Translations under genes and position numbers: made by a program | The notes under the pieces: generated by a model | What the model was told of the DNA's origin: nothing | Seen by the model: the letters and a program-made list of their open reading frames with translations, nothing else | Database searches by the model: none | Origin: Candidatus Gastranaerophilales bacterium | GTDB taxonomy: Bacteria; Cyanobacteriota; Vampirovibrionia; Gastranaerophilales; Gastranaerophilaceae | Assembly: GCA_944325525.1 (NCBI GenBank) | Contig: CALVAK010000010.1 | Span: 1-64,000 of the forward strand | Direction of reading: 5' to 3' | DNA: 64,000 nt | Shown here: one piece after another, positions 61,580-64,000 of the stretch | Layout of the letters: the number at the start of each line of letters is the position of its first letter | Numbering within the stretch: the first letter of the stretch is position 1

Positions 61580-62968
61580 TTATATTTTTCCCGTAACCCA
61601 AGCAAATATATCGTTATACAGTATTAATACCATTAAAGCAATTAATAGATAAAAGAAGAAATTACTTAATATTTCAACAAATTTTTTACTTACAGGTTTA
61701 CCGGTGATTTTCTCAATTAGTAAGAAAAATAAATGACCGCCGTCTAATGCCGGAATAGGTAAAATATTAATTATTGCTAGATTTAATGAAATCATGGCTG
61801 TTAACAGTAAACCTTGAAATATTCCTTTATATGCAATCAGTTCTGAACCTATTTTTGTTATCGCAATAATACCGTTCATTTCGCTCATAGGTATTTTCCC
61901 GGTAAATAATTTCCCTAAACTGTATACCATAAATCCCATATTATAATTCACATAATGAATAACGGCAGGAATCAGCTGTTTTAATGTTTTCGTTTCGGTA
62001 TAATTTTCACTGTAGCTTTGTTCGATTCCCATCATGCCGTCTTTACCGGTATAAACAACAGGAAGCTGAATTTTTTCTTTATTTCTTTTAACCACTATAG
62101 AGAGAGGTTTTTTTGTATCTGATACTGCCATTGCAATATCATTAAGGGAAGCATCTGTTTCAAGCGTGTATGTTTTACCGTAGTTTATTTTATCTCTTAA
62201 ATCTCTTTGAAAATCAGTGAGTGCGATTTCATCTGATTTGTATTTTTCTAAGCCTATAATGTTATCAAAAGTTAATTTAACAGGTTCTTCATCTGTAAAG
62301 GTGGGGAGAATAACGGATGTTCCTGCTTTAAGTCTTGTGTTTTCCTTTATATCCGGATTTAATTTTTTTAATTCTTCAAGTTTTGAAAGGTATATATTCT
62401 CATCTACAAATCCGTCAAATTCTTTTGATATAGTGAAAAATTTATTTATGGCAACAGGGTAATCTATTTTCATTCCGTTTATTGAATAGATAATATCTCC
62501 TTTTTGTATACCTGATACTTTAATTGATTCAACGGCGGAAGGAGCAAATTTTTCAAAATAAACGGTAAATTTATTGTCGGGAAGGTGTTTCCAGATTAAT
62601 CCGGTAAAAAATATTAAGAAATAAGCAAGTATTACATTAAATATAACCCCTGCTGAAATAACAAGAGCTCTTTGTCCTACTGTTTTATTTGAATACCTTA
62701 ACGGTGAATCTTTTGGCAAATCACAGTCTTCTTCATCGTCAGGAAATGAAACATATCCGCCAAGTAAACAGGCATGCACAAGAACTTCTGTATCACCGAA
62801 CTTCTTTGAGAAAAGTGTTGGTCCTACCGGCAGTCCAAACCCGAATTTATCTACTCTTATTCCTGTTAATTTTGCTGCAAGAAAGTGTCCGGCTTCATGT
62901 ATAAGTATTAGTAAACTGATTAATAAAATCATTAATACTGAACTAAAAAACATATGTAAAAAATTCAT
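61580..62968 (-). CDS. rseP: Site-2 metalloprotease RseP
   Basis: The 462-residue membrane protease has the zinc motif HEAGH (residues 24-28) in the first helix, a periplasmic PDZ-like stretch (about 125-330, with a GIQKGDIIYSINGMKI start), and NILPIPALDGGHLFF in the third helix. It cuts membrane-bound anti-sigma factors and removes signal peptide remnants. The PDZ area is longer than in E. coli, with an insert rich in Lys and Glu. It lies just before gshB, possibly in the same operon. Confidence 0.94.
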   Translation of the reverse strand: MNFLHMFFSSVLMILLISLLILIHEAGHFLAAKLTGIRVDKFGFGLPVGPTLFSKKFGDTEVLVHACLLGGYVSFPDDEEDCDLPKDSPLRYSNKTVGQRALVISAGVIFNVILAYFLIFFTGLIWKHLPDNKFTVYFEKFAPSAVESIKVSGIQKGDIIYSINGMKIDYPVAINKFFTISKEFDGFVDENIYLSKLEELKKLNPDIKENTRLKAGTSVILPTFTDEEPVKLTFDNIIGLEKYKSDEIALTDFQRDLRDKINYGKTYTLETDASLNDIAMAVSDTKKPLSIVVKRNKEKIQLPVVYTGKDGMMGIEQSYSENYTETKTLKQLIPAVIHYVNYNMGFMVYSLGKLFTGKIPMSEMNGIIAITKIGSELIAYKGIFQGLLLTAMISLNLAIINILPIPALDGGHLFFLLIEKITGKPVSKKFVEILSNFFFYLLIALMVLILYNDIFAWVTGKI

Positions 62969-63014
62969 TTCTATTTATCTCTTTTACTCTTTTATCTAAT
63001 ATAATTTGTATTAT

Positions 63015-63671
63015 ATGATAAAGATTTTTGAAAAACTACTCGACCTTATATATATAAAATATTGTTATTTTTGTAAATCCACAAAAGATGATAGTCTCTT
63101 ATGTTCAAAATGCTATAAAAAAATAAGATTCATGCCATACGGAGTATTAAGAAAAGAAGAAGGCTGCAATATATATGCATGTACAATATATGACGGAATT
63201 GTAAAAGATTTAATAAAGGCTTTAAAGTACAAGAGAAAGAAAAATCTTTCAGCAGTTATGTCCAGGTTAATGTATGAATACTGGCAAAATGTTAAAACAG
63301 ATGATAAATTTTTAATTCTGCCTGTTCCTATTCATAAAACAAGGTTAAAAGAAAGAAAATATAATCATATGGATTTAACTGCTGATAGTTTTTCTGAACT
63401 TACAAAGTATATATCGGATAAAAAATTTTTGATTAGAATTAAAGATACAAAAAAACAATATAATCTTCATAAAAAAGAAAGAGAGAAAAACCTTAAAGAT
63501 GCTTTTATAATAAATAAAGACAGAAAAATTGATAAAAATACGCCTTTATTGATTATTGATGATATAACTTCAACCGGGGCTACGTTTAATGAAATTATAA
63601 AATTATTAAAAAAGGAAGGTTATAAAAATATTACGGCACTGGCACTGGCTACTCCGGATATATGGAATTAG
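63015..63671 (+). CDS. ComF family phosphoribosyltransferase-like protein
   Basis: The 218-residue product has an N-terminal pair of Cys motifs (CYFC near residue 17 and CSKC near 31) that look like a zinc finger. LPVPIHKTRLKERKYNH follows near residue 110, and the PRPP-loop LLIIDDITSTGATF lies near residue 180. In transformable bacteria ComF aids DNA uptake; in many others its role is unknown. It starts at the ATG 63015, 9 bases after a TATAAT, and diverges from rseP. Confidence 0.9.
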   Translation: MIKIFEKLLDLIYIKYCYFCKSTKDDSLLCSKCYKKIRFMPYGVLRKEEGCNIYACTIYDGIVKDLIKALKYKRKKNLSAVMSRLMYEYWQNVKTDDKFLILPVPIHKTRLKERKYNHMDLTADSFSELTKYISDKKFLIRIKDTKKQYNLHKKEREKNLKDAFIINKDRKIDKNTPLLIIDDITSTGATFNEIIKLLKKEGYKNITALALATPDIWN

Positions 63672-63735
63672 TTATAAATAAATAAAAATCTTTATCATAA
63701 CTTTTTGCTAAAATATAATAAGAGGAAAACAAATC

Positions 63736-64000
63736 ATGTCAATTGAAAAAGTAAGAGAATATTTTAAACAATACAAAATAGATAACAGAATTATGGAACT
63801 TGATGTCTCAAGTGCAACAGTTGAACTTGCTGCTAAAGCATTAAACTGTGAAGGGAAAAGAATAGCTAAAACACTTTCTTTTATAGTGCAGGATAAACCA
63901 GTTCTTATAGTAACGGCAGGTGATGCTAAAATTGATAATTCAAAATATAAATCATATTTCCATACAAAAGCAAAGATGATTCCTTATGAAGAAGTTGAAA
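63736..64000 (+). CDS. YbaK/EbsC family aminoacyl-tRNA deacylase, partial
   Basis: The first 88 residues are visible; the gene runs off the window. The start MSIEKVREYFKQ and the AAKALNCEGKRIAKTLSF segment (about residues 36-53) match the prolyl-tRNA deacylase family that clears mischarged tRNA. AGAGGA lies upstream of the ATG and TATAAT at 63714-63719. Confidence 0.85.
   Translation, partial: MSIEKVREYFKQYKIDNRIMELDVSSATVELAAKALNCEGKRIAKTLSFIVQDKPVLIVTAGDAKIDNSKYKSYFHTKAKMIPYEEVE

Noticed and set aside
1..64000. CRISPR array, prophage or insertion sequence
   Set aside because: No regularly spaced repeats, no transposase or integrase and no phage structural genes were seen in any frame.

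Overview
The window is AT-rich (roughly 30% GC by eye) and densely coded. It has about 57 credible protein genes and one tRNA, and no rRNA, CRISPR array, prophage or intact insertion sequence. Lipopolysaccharide genes (heptose kinase, a family 9 glycosyltransferase, an O-antigen ligase-like protein), a lipoprotein, an EmrAB/TolC-type efflux system and NagZ point to a Gram-negative, two-membrane cell. The prepilin-type leader, the PPi-type phosphofructokinase, the plant/cyanobacterial-type GshA and several lineage-looking hypothetical proteins fit a non-photosynthetic relative of Cyanobacteria (Melainabacteria/Vampirovibrionia, probably Gastranaerophilales from an animal gut). That placement is inference from gene content, not from a marker alignment.

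Layout. 1-480: a gene-poor strip with tRNA-3'-end-like repeats, hairpins and tRNA-Leu. 0.5-7.3 kb: two exported proteins, the SpmA/SpmB pair, a peptide-type ABC permease pair, MgtC and a PlsC acyltransferase. 7.4-11.4 kb: a C5 DNA methyltransferase facing a PD-(D/E)XK nuclease that overlaps its 3' end and follows tilS-hpt. 11.5-14.3 kb: a cupin, prs and glmU. 14.5-19.4 kb: efflux genes emrB-emrA-marR divergent from a TolC-like gene, with a symmetric dyad centred between them. 19.5-30.6 kb: the accessory-looking part, with a pilin-like protein, a nucleotidyltransferase, a coiled-coil/EF-hand-like protein, a UvrD helicase-AddB-type nuclease, a glycosyltransferase, and a convergent ADP-ribosyltransferase / ADP-ribosylglycohydrolase pair. 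30.7-42.2 kb: galE, mscS, a degenerate M48-like protein, an XRE regulator, gltX, a GT2, two lineage-type structural proteins, a DNA glycosylase, rsmI and a STAS protein. 42.4-54.5 kb: a GH13-like protein, nagZ, sucCD in line with LPS genes, and PPi-phosphofructokinase. 54.7-64 kb: lysS, hup, mutS2, gshBA, rseP, comF and the start of a YbaK-like gene.

The most unusual content is the ADP-ribosylation module at 27.4-30.6 kb. The transferase carries the R, S and E-x-E signature and the neighbouring hydrolase carries both metal-binding motifs. Both proteins, and the nucleotidyltransferase at 20.2 kb, have a low-complexity N-terminal leader ending in a shared ISF(T/K) motif, which suggests a common sorting or processing signal on otherwise unrelated enzymes. 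Other notable points are a set of genes whose -10 box lies 6-7 bases from the start codon (predicted leaderless mRNAs), a GH13-like protein with Thr in place of the catalytic Asp, and an M48-like protein that has lost its zinc ligands.
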